From Candidatus Binatia bacterium (GTDB lineage Bacteria > Desulfobacterota > Binatia > HRBIN30), in NCBI GenBank assembly GCA_036382395.1, contig DASVHW010000156.1:1-38653 (forward strand): 38,653 bases of DNA, in the 5' to 3' direction. Under the pieces are notes generated by a model that saw only the letters and a program-made list of their open reading frames with translations, was not told the origin of the DNA and ran no database searches. Positions 8,627 through 18,004 of this stretch are shown here, one piece after another (the stretch's first letter is position 1; every line of letters begins with the position of its first letter). A program made the translations under genes and the position numbers.

Positions 8627-9961
8627 ATGTACGTCGATACCGGTTGGCTCGATATCGCAGCGATTGTTGCACTGATTCTCGCCAACGGGTTCTTCTCTGC
8701 TGCGGAAATCTCGATCATCGCCGTGCGCAAGAGCCGCTTGGCACAGCTCATCAGCGAAGGTGAACCGGTGGCCAGCACGATCGCCGCCCTCAAGAACGAA
8801 CCAGGGCGGTTTCTCGCGACGGCGCAAATCGGTATCACGGTCGTCGGCTCGATGGCGTCGGTCATCGGTGGTGCGGCAGCGGTACGCTACCTCGAACCCT
8901 TGCTGCGCAACACCCTGCCGGCGGTCTTCAGCCAATGGGTTGAAGCACTCGCGCTTGCCGTAACCGTGATCGTGATCTCGTACTTCACCCTCGTCCTCGG
9001 CGAGTTGGTGCCCAAATCGCTGGCGCTGCGGCACAGCGAGCGACTGGCGCACTTCTCCGCCCGACCGATTCAGCGCGTATCGATTTTGGTAGCCCCGCTG
9101 GTGAAGACGCTCACGCTCTCGACCGACGCTGTTCTCTGGTTGTTCGGTCACCACGTCACGGGCCAGGAAGCCTTTATCTCTGAAGCGGAAGTCAAGCAGA
9201 TGGTGCACGAAGGGGCGCAGCATGGCATCTTCGACGAAGCGGAACGGCAGCTCATCCACAGCGTCTTCGAGTTCACCGACACCTCCGTGCGTGAAGTCAT
9301 GGTGCCGCGATCCGAAGTGCATGCGGTAGAGGCGTCCGTCTCGTTGCCGAATATTCTCAAGCAACTCGTCGACACTGGGTTCTCGCGCATGCCCGTTTTC
9401 CAAGGGGACCTCGACCATGTCATCGGCATCGTCCACATTAAGGATCTCCTGCGCGAGGTCGAGAAGCCACAACCAGCAACGCTGGCCGGCGTCATCCATC
9501 CGGCGTTTTTCGTGCCCGATTCGATGCAGATCAGTGATTTGCTGCGCGAGCTACAGAGCCGGCGGACGCATATGGCAGTGGTCGTCAATGAGTTCGGCAC
9601 CGTCATCGGGCTGGTCACCATCGAAGACCTCCTCGAGGAAATCGTCGGCGAGATTCGCGACGAGTTCGACATTGATGAGGAACAACCGGTGCAGGAACTG
9701 TCCGATGGTTCGCTGCTCGTTGATGGCTCCTTCCCACTCGATGCACTCAAAGAACGATACGGAACCCCCTTCGAGGAGACCCCCAACTACAGGACAGTCG
9801 CTGGTTTCGTATTGGCGCAGCTCAAGCGTATCCCAAAAGGGGGCGAAGCAATCAGCACGTCGGGCTATAAGATGACCGTCGTTGTGCTCGACGGCCGCCG
9901 TGTCAGCAAGATTCGTATCGAAGGTCCACTGGGCGGCCTAAAGGCGTCTTCACACGGTTGA
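8627..9961 (+). CDS. CNNM/CBS-domain protein of the CorC/TlyC (hemolysin-like) family
   Basis: The start is ATG 8627 behind CGGAGG at 8611-8616; the frame extends upstream without homology. The 444-residue protein has an N-terminal CNNM (DUF21) domain with four hydrophobic segments (residues 5-170), including NGFFSAAEIS and LGELVPKSLALRHSE. Two CBS domains follow (about 205-330; MVPRSEVHAVEASVSL, RMPVF, VVVNEFGTVIGLVTIEDLLEEIVGEIRDE), then a CorC_HlyC domain at about 345-435. The family is linked to magnesium and cobalt efflux or regulation; haemolysin naming is historical. The convergent Omp85 gene ends 17 bp downstream. Confidence 0.92.
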   Translation: MYVDTGWLDIAAIVALILANGFFSAAEISIIAVRKSRLAQLISEGEPVASTIAALKNEPGRFLATAQIGITVVGSMASVIGGAAAVRYLEPLLRNTLPAVFSQWVEALALAVTVIVISYFTLVLGELVPKSLALRHSERLAHFSARPIQRVSILVAPLVKTLTLSTDAVLWLFGHHVTGQEAFISEAEVKQMVHEGAQHGIFDEAERQLIHSVFEFTDTSVREVMVPRSEVHAVEASVSLPNILKQLVDTGFSRMPVFQGDLDHVIGIVHIKDLLREVEKPQPATLAGVIHPAFFVPDSMQISDLLRELQSRRTHMAVVVNEFGTVIGLVTIEDLLEEIVGEIRDEFDIDEEQPVQELSDGSLLVDGSFPLDALKERYGTPFEETPNYRTVAGFVLAQLKRIPKGGEAISTSGYKMTVVVLDGRRVSKIRIEGPLGGLKASSHG

Positions 9962-9977
9962 CGGCCCAAAGCCGCAA

Positions 9978-12875
9978 TCAGAAGGTGGTGCCGACGCTGA
10001 AGTGCACCTCACCGACGGATTCGTCGGCACGGCGGTCGAGCTTGAATCCGTAATCCAGACTGATCGGTCCCACGGGCGTGATGTAGCGCAGCCCGAGTCC
10101 ACTGGAGCGCCGAAAGTCGTGGATGCTGATGGACCCGCAGCCGCTGCAACTTGCCGTCGCTCCGGTTCGGTTTTCCAGGTACACGCCACCGCCGTCCGCG
10201 AACACCACGCCCCCGAACCCGTACAGGAGCGGAAACCGCAGTTCCGTATTCAAGTTCAACGCCAGGCTGCCACCGAGCGGATCACCGCCCGGCACAAAGG
10301 TCCCCTTGGCGTCGGTGAAGGCGTTCCCCTTGGGGCCAATCTGATTCTCGCTGAAGCCGCGCACCGTCGTTCTGCCGCCCAAAAAGAAGCGTTCGCGAAT
10401 CGGCACCGTGTCGCCGTCGTCGTACGCGCGCGCCCAGCCGGTGCGGGCAACGTACACGAATGTCATTTCGTCGCCCAATGGAACGTACTGGGCATGCTGT
10501 GCCGACACCTTGACCAACGGGATGTCGGTGCCGAACTGCCTTGGTGCGACTCGCACGCGCAACGAATCGAAAACACCACGGCGCGGCACGAACGGATCGT
10601 CGCGCCCGTCGTAGATCGCAAACGGACCGACACCCATGGTCCGCAGCCGTCCTTGATCACGCCCATTGAAGTGGACGACATCAGGTGCCAGGTTGAACAC
10701 CTGAGCCTGCTCGATCTGTGTCTCCACACCCACCTGCAGACCGGGCAGCACAGTCCGTTCCAAGGCCGAGATTAGCGCAAACCGCTCCAAGCTGAATTGG
10801 TCCACACTGCGCGTCGAGCGCTGCCCAATCAGGTTGGAGCGAAAGGTCCATTTCGTCCCAATCAGCTGCCGCTCCCGAAAGCCGAGATTGCCCAGGTACT
10901 CATTGGGCGTGAGATCGCCGGGTTGCAAGTTGAAGTCCCCACGCAAGCTGATCCGACGCGCCAAACCCTGCAGGTTGTCCTGGCTCACCTCGCCGAACCC
11001 GCGGAAGCCGTCGCGGGTGTTGTAGCCCGCGCCCCACTGCAGACTCCCTGGTGGCTTTTCGGCAACGCTGACTGTCACATCTTGGCAATTCTTCTTGGCT
11101 GCGGCACGGTGCTCAGCCACAGCCGGCATCTCGGAGGGCGTCGCCGGCTCAGGCTCTGATTTCACGTGCAACGGCCGCACCGTGACGCTACGGAAGATTC
11201 CCAGCTTGTAGACGTTCGTCTGCCCCTGCAGCAGCGCCTCCGGATTGAGCGGATTGCCCTCTTGAAACGGCAGTTCGCGCACAATGACGGCAGCGCGCGT
11301 GTCAAAGTTGTTCTGAACGATGACCGTCCCTACGCGCTGCTGCTCCATCGGTGTAGCCTCGAAGTACACGGTCGCGGCCTGGGTCTCCCCAGCCACCTCC
11401 TTTTCCACACGCGTCTCCACTTTGGCCTCCGTGTAGCCAGCCGTTGCCAGCGCCGCCAGCAGCGCCCGTCGGTCGCTGTCCAACTTCTCCGCATCAAGCG
11501 GCTGGCCGACCTCGAGGGCTAGTTTCGGCAGGCGATCGGCAATCGGCTCAACGTCGTTGCGCTCAATACGCCGGACTATCGTCTGCCGACCTTCGTCGAC
11601 GACGATGCTGATGAAGACCGCGCCCTTCTCTTGGTCGAAGCGCCTTCGCTGGTCGACGATTTCAGCCGATTCGAACCCATGCCGCCGGTACAAGTACCAC
11701 AGACGTTTCAGATCGTCGTCGAGAACATCATCCAGCAGAACACCACGACGCCAGGGAATCCAACTTGGAGGCCGCGTCGCCATGATCGCACCCAACTCTC
11801 CCGTGGCCACGCCGTGGTCACCTTCGAAGTCGACACGCGCGACGTGAAACCTCCGCCCTTCGTCGATCGTGAAGCGGACGCTCTTCGGCGGCCCCGTGTC
11901 GATTCTGAGGTCGACCTTTGCGAAGTAGTAGCCCTTTTCCTGATAGGCACGCTGGGCGCGGCGAGCAAGCTCCCGCCACGTGCCATCCGTCACGATCGGC
12001 CGTTTTGCCAACTCGATGAGATCAAGCAGCTTATGGTCGCTGAACTGGTGGTTGCCGGCAAACTCGATTCGGAATAACGGCCCGGGATCGACGCGAAAGT
12101 GCAACCTCCCAACCTCGCCTGGTTCGCGCTCCCATTTGCTCTTCACCTCGACTTCATCATAGCCCCTGTTCCGCAACAGCCGCACAACCGCCTTTTCCGC
12201 CGTGCGTTGCCGGTCGCGCACATAGCGGTCACCGACGCCAATACCGATCGCCTTGCGGACCTCGTTTTCCGCAAGCGGGAGCGGTCCTTCGATTTCAACA
12301 ATGCCGACACGAAGAGGCTTGCCCTCATCGATATGGAAGATGACGTCCACCTCGCCCGGAGAGCGTGTCCGCACCTCCGCCTCCACGCGCGCCGCATCGA
12401 ATCCTTCCGCGGCGTATCGTTTGCGGATGCGGTCGACCGAGTAGTTGCGCAGCTTGCCCGTCAGCGCCATGCTCTCACGCAGGCGCACGACCCGGTGCAA
12501 CTCCCTGTCGCTGATCGCGTCGTTCCCTTCAAAGTGAATCCGATTAACTATGGGTTTACGCGCCAGATGAATCACTACGGCGACGCCATTCCCTCGTGCT
12601 TGCGGATCGATCGCGACCTTAGTAAACAAGTGATTCTGCTCCAACCGCCACTTGGCTTCCTTGAGATCTTCGGAGCGCAGCGGATCTCCCGTCTTCATCG
12701 GCATCAACTGAGCGAGGCCGGGAACATCGATCGGAGCGGCGCACTCAAACTCGACGGCGACTATGGGTTGACCCAGCTGCTCCGTGGCGTGCTCCTGCGC
12801 TCGCCCGGGGGCTCGGGCCAGGATCGCCGCGAGCAGCACGAAGCGCAGCAGCATGCCGCCGCCGTTACTGCGCAT
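9978..12875 (-). CDS. Omp85-family outer-membrane assembly protein (BamA/TamA-like) with about seven POTRA domains
   Basis: The protein has 965 residues with a signal peptide (cleaved near residue 26). By eye the periplasmic part divides into seven POTRA-like repeats at about 38-107, 109-188, 189-268, 268-344, 344-432, 433-515 and 515-611. Each has the beta-alpha-alpha-beta-beta pattern and the V-x-F-E-G-N type opening (for example IHFEGNDAISDREL). The last is interrupted by an acidic/proline linker. Residues 612-965 form the beta-barrel with the conserved TTVRGFSENQIGP (VRGF loop), and the chain ends in the beta-signal HFSVGTTF. The start overlaps the end of the upstream tamB by 11 bp, so this is the Omp85 partner of that TamB. 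ATG 12854 is an alternative start. Confidence 0.93.
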   Translation of the reverse strand: MRSNGGGMLLRFVLLAAILARAPGRAQEHATEQLGQPIVAVEFECAAPIDVPGLAQLMPMKTGDPLRSEDLKEAKWRLEQNHLFTKVAIDPQARGNGVAVVIHLARKPIVNRIHFEGNDAISDRELHRVVRLRESMALTGKLRNYSVDRIRKRYAAEGFDAARVEAEVRTRSPGEVDVIFHIDEGKPLRVGIVEIEGPLPLAENEVRKAIGIGVGDRYVRDRQRTAEKAVVRLLRNRGYDEVEVKSKWEREPGEVGRLHFRVDPGPLFRIEFAGNHQFSDHKLLDLIELAKRPIVTDGTWRELARRAQRAYQEKGYYFAKVDLRIDTGPPKSVRFTIDEGRRFHVARVDFEGDHGVATGELGAIMATRPPSWIPWRRGVLLDDVLDDDLKRLWYLYRRHGFESAEIVDQRRRFDQEKGAVFISIVVDEGRQTIVRRIERNDVEPIADRLPKLALEVGQPLDAEKLDSDRRALLAALATAGYTEAKVETRVEKEVAGETQAATVYFEATPMEQQRVGTVIVQNNFDTRAAVIVRELPFQEGNPLNPEALLQGQTNVYKLGIFRSVTVRPLHVKSEPEPATPSEMPAVAEHRAAAKKNCQDVTVSVAEKPPGSLQWGAGYNTRDGFRGFGEVSQDNLQGLARRISLRGDFNLQPGDLTPNEYLGNLGFRERQLIGTKWTFRSNLIGQRSTRSVDQFSLERFALISALERTVLPGLQVGVETQIEQAQVFNLAPDVVHFNGRDQGRLRTMGVGPFAIYDGRDDPFVPRRGVFDSLRVRVAPRQFGTDIPLVKVSAQHAQYVPLGDEMTFVYVARTGWARAYDDGDTVPIRERFFLGGRTTVRGFSENQIGPKGNAFTDAKGTFVPGGDPLGGSLALNLNTELRFPLLYGFGGVVFADGGGVYLENRTGATASCSGCGSISIHDFRRSSGLGLRYITPVGPISLDYGFKLDRRADESVGEVHFSVGTTF

Positions 12876-15800
12876 CGCCGCCAGCCGTCGTCTCCAAGCC
12901 GCCGGACAATAACGAAAACGGCAGCTTGCGAAATTCGTAGCGGAACTTGATATCGCCCCCGAAGGCGCCCGACTGCTGGGACGTTTGTCCCTCCCACGAC
13001 CCCAGCAGTGAAATTTGCCGTGTCAGGCGGTACTCGAGTTGGACCATCCGTTCCGTCCCGATACCGAGGGTCGTTGACACCGCTGCCCGGAGCCTTTCCG
13101 TAAGGTCCTTACCGATGGTCACCCGCGGCTCGATCGACCCAGCCGAGCCAGCAATGGGCGATTGTACCGTCTCGATCTCTAGGCGGTTCACGCCGATGAG
13201 CTTTGCGACCGGTCCCGTAACCGTACCAGTCGGCAGCAAGGCGACCGCGTCGATCGCGCTTATGCCTCCACCCTGACGCTGCAGCTGTGCGGCGGTTTGA
13301 CCAAAGGTGATCAGGCTGATGATATCGGTCTCCGATAGCGTCGGATCGTCAGCACTGAACTGGACTCGTGGGTTTTCGGCTGTGCCTGCAACTGACACGC
13401 TCACCGTGTAATCCGCTTCCGCCGTCGAAATCTGCGATTCCGCGGAGATGTTCAAGATCGGATTGATGCGGCTCCGGTCGCGAAAGTCGATCGACCCACC
13501 GGTAATATTGAACGTCCGCTGCTTGAACTTGACTTGGCCGGTCAAGAACTCGATCGTGCCGGTCAGTTGCGCCTCGTCGATCGTCCCAGCGAGACGCAAG
13601 TCGGCGCCGAGTTCCACCTCGGCGACGTTGTTGTCGATGTGCACACCGCCAGGAGCATGGATCCGAACGTTGAGGTGCACTCTTGGGCTCGGTGGCTTCG
13701 TCCGTGGTGCGGGGGTGATTTGCTCTCTGAAGAACGGAAGGAAGTCCGTTAGCTCGATGTTCCGGTCGTACAATGCGCTCAGCACCTCGACATTGCCGCC
13801 TACTGCAATCTCCCGCCATGTGCCCTGGATCTGGCCCACTCCCGACACCTGCGCTTCCAGGCCCTGACTGGTGCTCAGCGCCACCTCCTGGATTTCCCAG
13901 GAAACGTTGGGTCCCTCATCTAGGCTCAGCGTGCCACCGACATGGAACTGCCCCCCACCTGCTCTTCCATCGAGATTCACGATCCGGACGCTGCTGCCCG
14001 CGAGCGTAAAGTCGCCGTTGACGTCGGTGAACGCAACCGGCAGGCCCAGATCCAAGGCTGTGTCACGGACTTGCGCCTGCCCGCCCAGGTTCCAGCCGCT
14101 GGTCGGCTGGCGGCGGACCTGCATCGAAACCGTGAACAGTCCGCGAGCAGAATTGAAGGGACGGCCCATCAGTTCGAGCAATACCAGATTCCCTTCGCCC
14201 TGTGCCTGCACATCCACCTGTCCTGACAGCCCGATCTCGCCACTGATGCTCAGCTGGCTGCTGGGTGCCGCCAAGACCATCGAGCGGATGAGGAAGCGCC
14301 CCTCGGTGACGTCGATGCGAATGGGTTGCCGCGCTGCGACCTCGTATTGATCACGCCTGATCTCGAGCTGCGTAATACGCACCGTGCCATTCGGCGTTGC
14401 CCAGTCCTTCATGGAGCCCTTGAGATCGATATCGCCAGTGGCGACCGCCGTCAGTGATTGATCATTAGAAAGCAGCCGGCCAAACTCCAGGGAACGCAGA
14501 TGCGCGCCCAGGGTGTAGGGGTATCCGTTCGCCGTTCGCAGGGTCGCCTCGATGACGACTGCGTTCTCCAACGCAGCCCCGGTCAAGGTCCACTCGCCCT
14601 GCCGTCCAGCGGCTTGGACGGCCATGTCACCCAGCTGACGACCGCCGACACCGACATGCGAAGCGATCACACGCAGCGACCCGCTGAGCTCAAGCGGTTT
14701 CCCGGAGATCTCCGCGTGAACCGCAACTGTTCCGGTAAGGTCACGCCGGCCCGCGCCACGCAGGTTCGCAAGCTGGAACGGCGTCGAATTAATGGCCACT
14801 TGCAGGCCTGCCGTATCGCTGCCGGAACCGTCGACCGTCAATGTTTCAGTCGGTGTATGCAGTAAGCTTGCCTGCACCGCCCAGCGGGGCAGCTCTGTCG
14901 TCGCCTTGATATCGATCTGCTCGACCGGCTCCTGAGCAAGATAGACCCCTTGTGCCGTAACCTTGGCTTCCAATGCCGCCCGCCTCCACGTGCCTCGTGC
15001 ACGTACGGCACCGTTGAGCTTTCCACCACTCACGGGAAGAGTGGCCCTGATGAGGGTCTGCACGATTCCAGTCACGAGATCGGTCTCCAGATTCCGGATC
15101 TGCAGTCGCCAGTCGTTCTCTGCCCTCTGGCCGAGCGCGATCGTGCCGGTCAGCTCGGCGCCACCTCCCGCCGTGTCGATCCTCACGCTTGACGTCTTCA
15201 GTGTGGAAGGCTCGATACTGACGTCACCGACAAGCCGCGGCACGGCAACACCCATTACCGTCAGGTCCTTCCCCATGATGCTTGCCTGGAGCTTGGGCTC
15301 TATTAGGGAACCCGAAAGGGTTGCTGTACCTTCCGATTGACCGGTCAAACCCAGGTCACGCACCGGCTTAGGCAAGAGGGCGCTCAGTGCCCGCAGGTCA
15401 CGCACCTGCAGCTGGACCGGCCCTGCAATCTGTGTGTCCTTCCATGCAAGCATTGCTGTCAGGTGGTTCTTTTCCGATTGTTCCACCTCCAGTTGCACCG
15501 TCCCCCCGTCACCCTCGACGTGAGCATCGAGTCCGATGGTGGCCCTGTCGCGGCCCGCCCGTGCGCTCTCCGGACCCTTCACCATCGCCGTCAATACACT
15601 GCTGGCGGAACCCGCTGCTGGTCCGACCGTTTCGGGACCCGTGCGCGACGCCGCCGACGGCTCCGATGCGCCGGCCAGCACTTCGCCCGTCGCTTTGATG
15701 TTGAGGTCGAGAGGATCGAGCGTGCCGAACACGGCCACCGTGCCACTGACGTCATCGCCGATTTCGACATGCTGCCCAAAGGTCGCCAATACAGCGTCGA

Positions 15801-16812
15801 GGTTGACTGCTCCAAGATTCACGGTGCCTTCGATCGGCAACTTCTCCGTGGTCGTCAGGTCCGCCGCAGCGGTCACGCGGCCCATGGGACCGATCAAGTC
15901 GAGGGCGGCCACACGCAACAGCTGGGCCTGGCGGACGACTTGCGTCTTCACGTCGCCAAGGCCGTGTTGGTCGATTGCCAGGTTGCGAATATTGAGCTGA
16001 ACGTCCAGGTCCGGGTCCGATAGATTCCCCATCACCCTCCCATCAATCTCGGCCTCACCTTGTATCGATTGATCCACCAACCCGCTGATACCTCCCAGGT
16101 CCACCGTTGCCGAGAGGTTGTACTCACCTGCGTGCGCAGCCGGACTCACGGCGATACCGATCCCATCTCCCGTGACGCTACCGGTCGTGAGGAACAGGCC
16201 CTGAGCGCTCGCGCCACCTTCGACATGTGCTTGCGCCAGGTTGAGCTTGACCGCGCGGCGCTCGATTTGTATCCCGGCCACATCGAGGGTCGCCGTGAGT
16301 TGCTGGGTGAGCCAACTGCCGGCGCACTGTCCTCTCACCTGCGCCACGGTGAGTGCCGCATCCGCGTCCAGAAAGCGGAACAGAACCTGCCCTTGGCCAA
16401 GTTCAACCTGTTTCACGCGCAGCAAAGGAACGCGTCCGGGCTTTCCTTGCTGCTCATGGGTTCCGGTCTTGCGTGGCGGCAGCTGCCTGAGATCGAGCTC
16501 CACTGATCCGATTTGCCCCGACAGCACCGGCCGTCCTTCCTTGAGGCTCTCGAGTGCCCAGAGGCGAGCGTCGATGCTCCGGACCCGACCGAGGACCGTC
16601 GGTTCCGTCCCAACGACGACAGCGCCCACGTGAACCTGCGGTGGCCATACGGATATGGCCAGATCGTCGATCCGGGTGGGCCGGTCGAACACCTCGGCAA
16701 GGATTCTCTCGAGCTGCTGCCGCGTCAAGTCCGTCAGCGATGGCCATGCGCTCCACGCACCCACAGCCGCGCACAGCCCCAGGAGCAGGAGTACAAGGAG
16801 AAGCCGCTTCAT
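12865..16812 (-). CDS. tamB: TamB/AsmA-like translocation and assembly protein (DUF490)
   Basis: The start is ATG 16812, giving 1315 residues. An N-terminal membrane anchor (residues 3-21) precedes a very long, beta-rich periplasmic body of the bridge-like lipid-transport superfamily (AsmA/TamB/YhdP). The last 350 residues are the TamB C-terminal (DUF490) domain, with GTIEFLTGQVKFKQRTFNITG and LLGSWEGQTSQQSG near the end. TamB-type proteins span the periplasm and are thought to move phospholipid to the outer membrane together with an Omp85 partner. The downstream Omp85 gene overlaps it by 11 bp. The order tamB then Omp85 is reversed relative to enterobacterial tamA-tamB. Confidence 0.92.
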   Translation of the reverse strand: MKRLLLVLLLLGLCAAVGAWSAWPSLTDLTRQQLERILAEVFDRPTRIDDLAISVWPPQVHVGAVVVGTEPTVLGRVRSIDARLWALESLKEGRPVLSGQIGSVELDLRQLPPRKTGTHEQQGKPGRVPLLRVKQVELGQGQVLFRFLDADAALTVAQVRGQCAGSWLTQQLTATLDVAGIQIERRAVKLNLAQAHVEGGASAQGLFLTTGSVTGDGIGIAVSPAAHAGEYNLSATVDLGGISGLVDQSIQGEAEIDGRVMGNLSDPDLDVQLNIRNLAIDQHGLGDVKTQVVRQAQLLRVAALDLIGPMGRVTAAADLTTTEKLPIEGTVNLGAVNLDAVLATFGQHVEIGDDVSGTVAVFGTLDPLDLNIKATGEVLAGASEPSAASRTGPETVGPAAGSASSVLTAMVKGPESARAGRDRATIGLDAHVEGDGGTVQLEVEQSEKNHLTAMLAWKDTQIAGPVQLQVRDLRALSALLPKPVRDLGLTGQSEGTATLSGSLIEPKLQASIMGKDLTVMGVAVPRLVGDVSIEPSTLKTSSVRIDTAGGGAELTGTIALGQRAENDWRLQIRNLETDLVTGIVQTLIRATLPVSGGKLNGAVRARGTWRRAALEAKVTAQGVYLAQEPVEQIDIKATTELPRWAVQASLLHTPTETLTVDGSGSDTAGLQVAINSTPFQLANLRGAGRRDLTGTVAVHAEISGKPLELSGSLRVIASHVGVGGRQLGDMAVQAAGRQGEWTLTGAALENAVVIEATLRTANGYPYTLGAHLRSLEFGRLLSNDQSLTAVATGDIDLKGSMKDWATPNGTVRITQLEIRRDQYEVAARQPIRIDVTEGRFLIRSMVLAAPSSQLSISGEIGLSGQVDVQAQGEGNLVLLELMGRPFNSARGLFTVSMQVRRQPTSGWNLGGQAQVRDTALDLGLPVAFTDVNGDFTLAGSSVRIVNLDGRAGGGQFHVGGTLSLDEGPNVSWEIQEVALSTSQGLEAQVSGVGQIQGTWREIAVGGNVEVLSALYDRNIELTDFLPFFREQITPAPRTKPPSPRVHLNVRIHAPGGVHIDNNVAEVELGADLRLAGTIDEAQLTGTIEFLTGQVKFKQRTFNITGGSIDFRDRSRINPILNISAESQISTAEADYTVSVSVAGTAENPRVQFSADDPTLSETDIISLITFGQTAAQLQRQGGGISAIDAVALLPTGTVTGPVAKLIGVNRLEIETVQSPIAGSAGSIEPRVTIGKDLTERLRAAVSTTLGIGTERMVQLEYRLTRQISLLGSWEGQTSQQSGAFGGDIKFRYEFRKLPFSLLSGGLETTAGGDAQ

Positions 16813-16954
16813 CCGCACAGCTCGCAGCGCAGTGGAAATACGAACCGCTCGGTGGTAGCATCCGCCGGCTTGTGGATCAACTTGGAGCACCGTCCGGCAG
16901 CCATTGCTGCGCCAGGAACGATGCTGGGCAGGTAAGTAAACTGAAGGCTTTCGA

Positions 16955-17971
16955 ATGAAGAGTCAGGCAACCAAATTACGCCCGCAGGGACGGACTGTAC
17001 ACAAAGCGAAACACACGGCCCCGCTCACGCGTCTGGTAGTGCTCGATGCCCTCCGGACGTGGGTGCTCCCCACCGTAACGATAGCCCTGAGCTTTGTCGT
17101 CTTCGTAATCTACAATGTGGGCTTGGTAGACGACGCCTTTGCCGTGACCGCGGTCGGGATTGCAGTCTTGGCCACCGTGCTCTTTTTCGGTCTACGCAGT
17201 TTCCTGGCGCACGAGCTTGAAAGCGCGATCCTGCCGATGCTCGTGGGTTTCGCTGTTCTGTGGGCCGCGGCCTCTCTCTATCCATTCTATCGGACCGTCA
17301 ACCCCGGAACACCGGTTTTCAGCACAGAACTCAGCCACAACGGTCCTCCCGTCACCGTACCGTTGCACGGTCAATCCGGCCGATACAGTGTGATCGTGGA
17401 GGGCCGCTTTCTACCGGCCGAAGGCCGCACGAATCGCACCGCGGCTTACAGCATCGCCCTCGGGCATGACGGCACGACGGACCGCGTCATCCAGGGGGCT
17501 TTCAGCCAAACCTGGGGCACTGAGCGAATTGGCGCGGGCCGCCGCTCTTCCCTCGTTCCCACTATGCATCAAACGACTCAGGTTCATGAGACGATCGATA
17601 ATCCAGAAGCACGCGATCTCACGCTCCAACTTACCGAACTGTCGCCAGGCGTCCGCGACAGCGTCATCATCCGCATCTACGGCGAAAGTGTACCGCAATG
17701 GGCACTGATTGTGCTCGGCGTGTTGGCGCTTGCCGGAGCGATCGTCATCGACGCCCGGCGACCCAAGGGTGCAAATGACGGCCTGATGACGACCATGACA
17801 GTCGCGGCGTTCGTTGGCATCGCGATCTTTCGGGTGTCGTCGCCGGCGACTCCGGGTTTTCCGCAACTCGCCATCGCCGCCCTCATGGGCACGCTCGCAG
17901 GCGCACTCGGAGGCAGTGTCCTCTGGCGCCTCGCCCGGCCGCTCAAGAAGCACCTCGTTGGCCGACAGTAA
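16955..17971 (+). CDS. Integral membrane protein of unknown function, 338 aa
   Basis: The start is ATG 16955 with a GAAGG motif about 8 bases upstream. Three hydrophobic segments lie in residues 35-120. A polar beta-rich stretch of about 110 residues follows (about 125-235, GRYSVIVEGRFLPAEGR to DSVIIRIYGES), and two or three more membrane segments lie between 245 and 325. The middle part is probably periplasmic and sandwich-like. I recognise no family. It is divergent from tamB with 142 bp between, and the convergent MFS gene ends 33 bp away. An envelope role is plausible by position only. Confidence 0.7.
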   Translation: MKSQATKLRPQGRTVHKAKHTAPLTRLVVLDALRTWVLPTVTIALSFVVFVIYNVGLVDDAFAVTAVGIAVLATVLFFGLRSFLAHELESAILPMLVGFAVLWAAASLYPFYRTVNPGTPVFSTELSHNGPPVTVPLHGQSGRYSVIVEGRFLPAEGRTNRTAAYSIALGHDGTTDRVIQGAFSQTWGTERIGAGRRSSLVPTMHQTTQVHETIDNPEARDLTLQLTELSPGVRDSVIIRIYGESVPQWALIVLGVLALAGAIVIDARRPKGANDGLMTTMTVAAFVGIAIFRVSSPATPGFPQLAIAALMGTLAGALGGSVLWRLARPLKKHLVGRQ

Positions 17972-18004
17972 CGTTCCGACGGGTCCGTTCCCCCTCCCTT
18001 GTCT

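Noticed and set aside
8117-9499. A 460-codon open frame on the minus strand.
   Set aside because: It is antisense to the peptidase and CNNM/CBS genes, which have clear motifs. Its composition (Asp/Arg/His-rich) is typical of GC-rich shadow frames.
10002-16506. Several long plus-strand open frames opposite the Omp85 and tamB genes.
   Set aside because: They are shadows of two well-supported genes and show no motifs.
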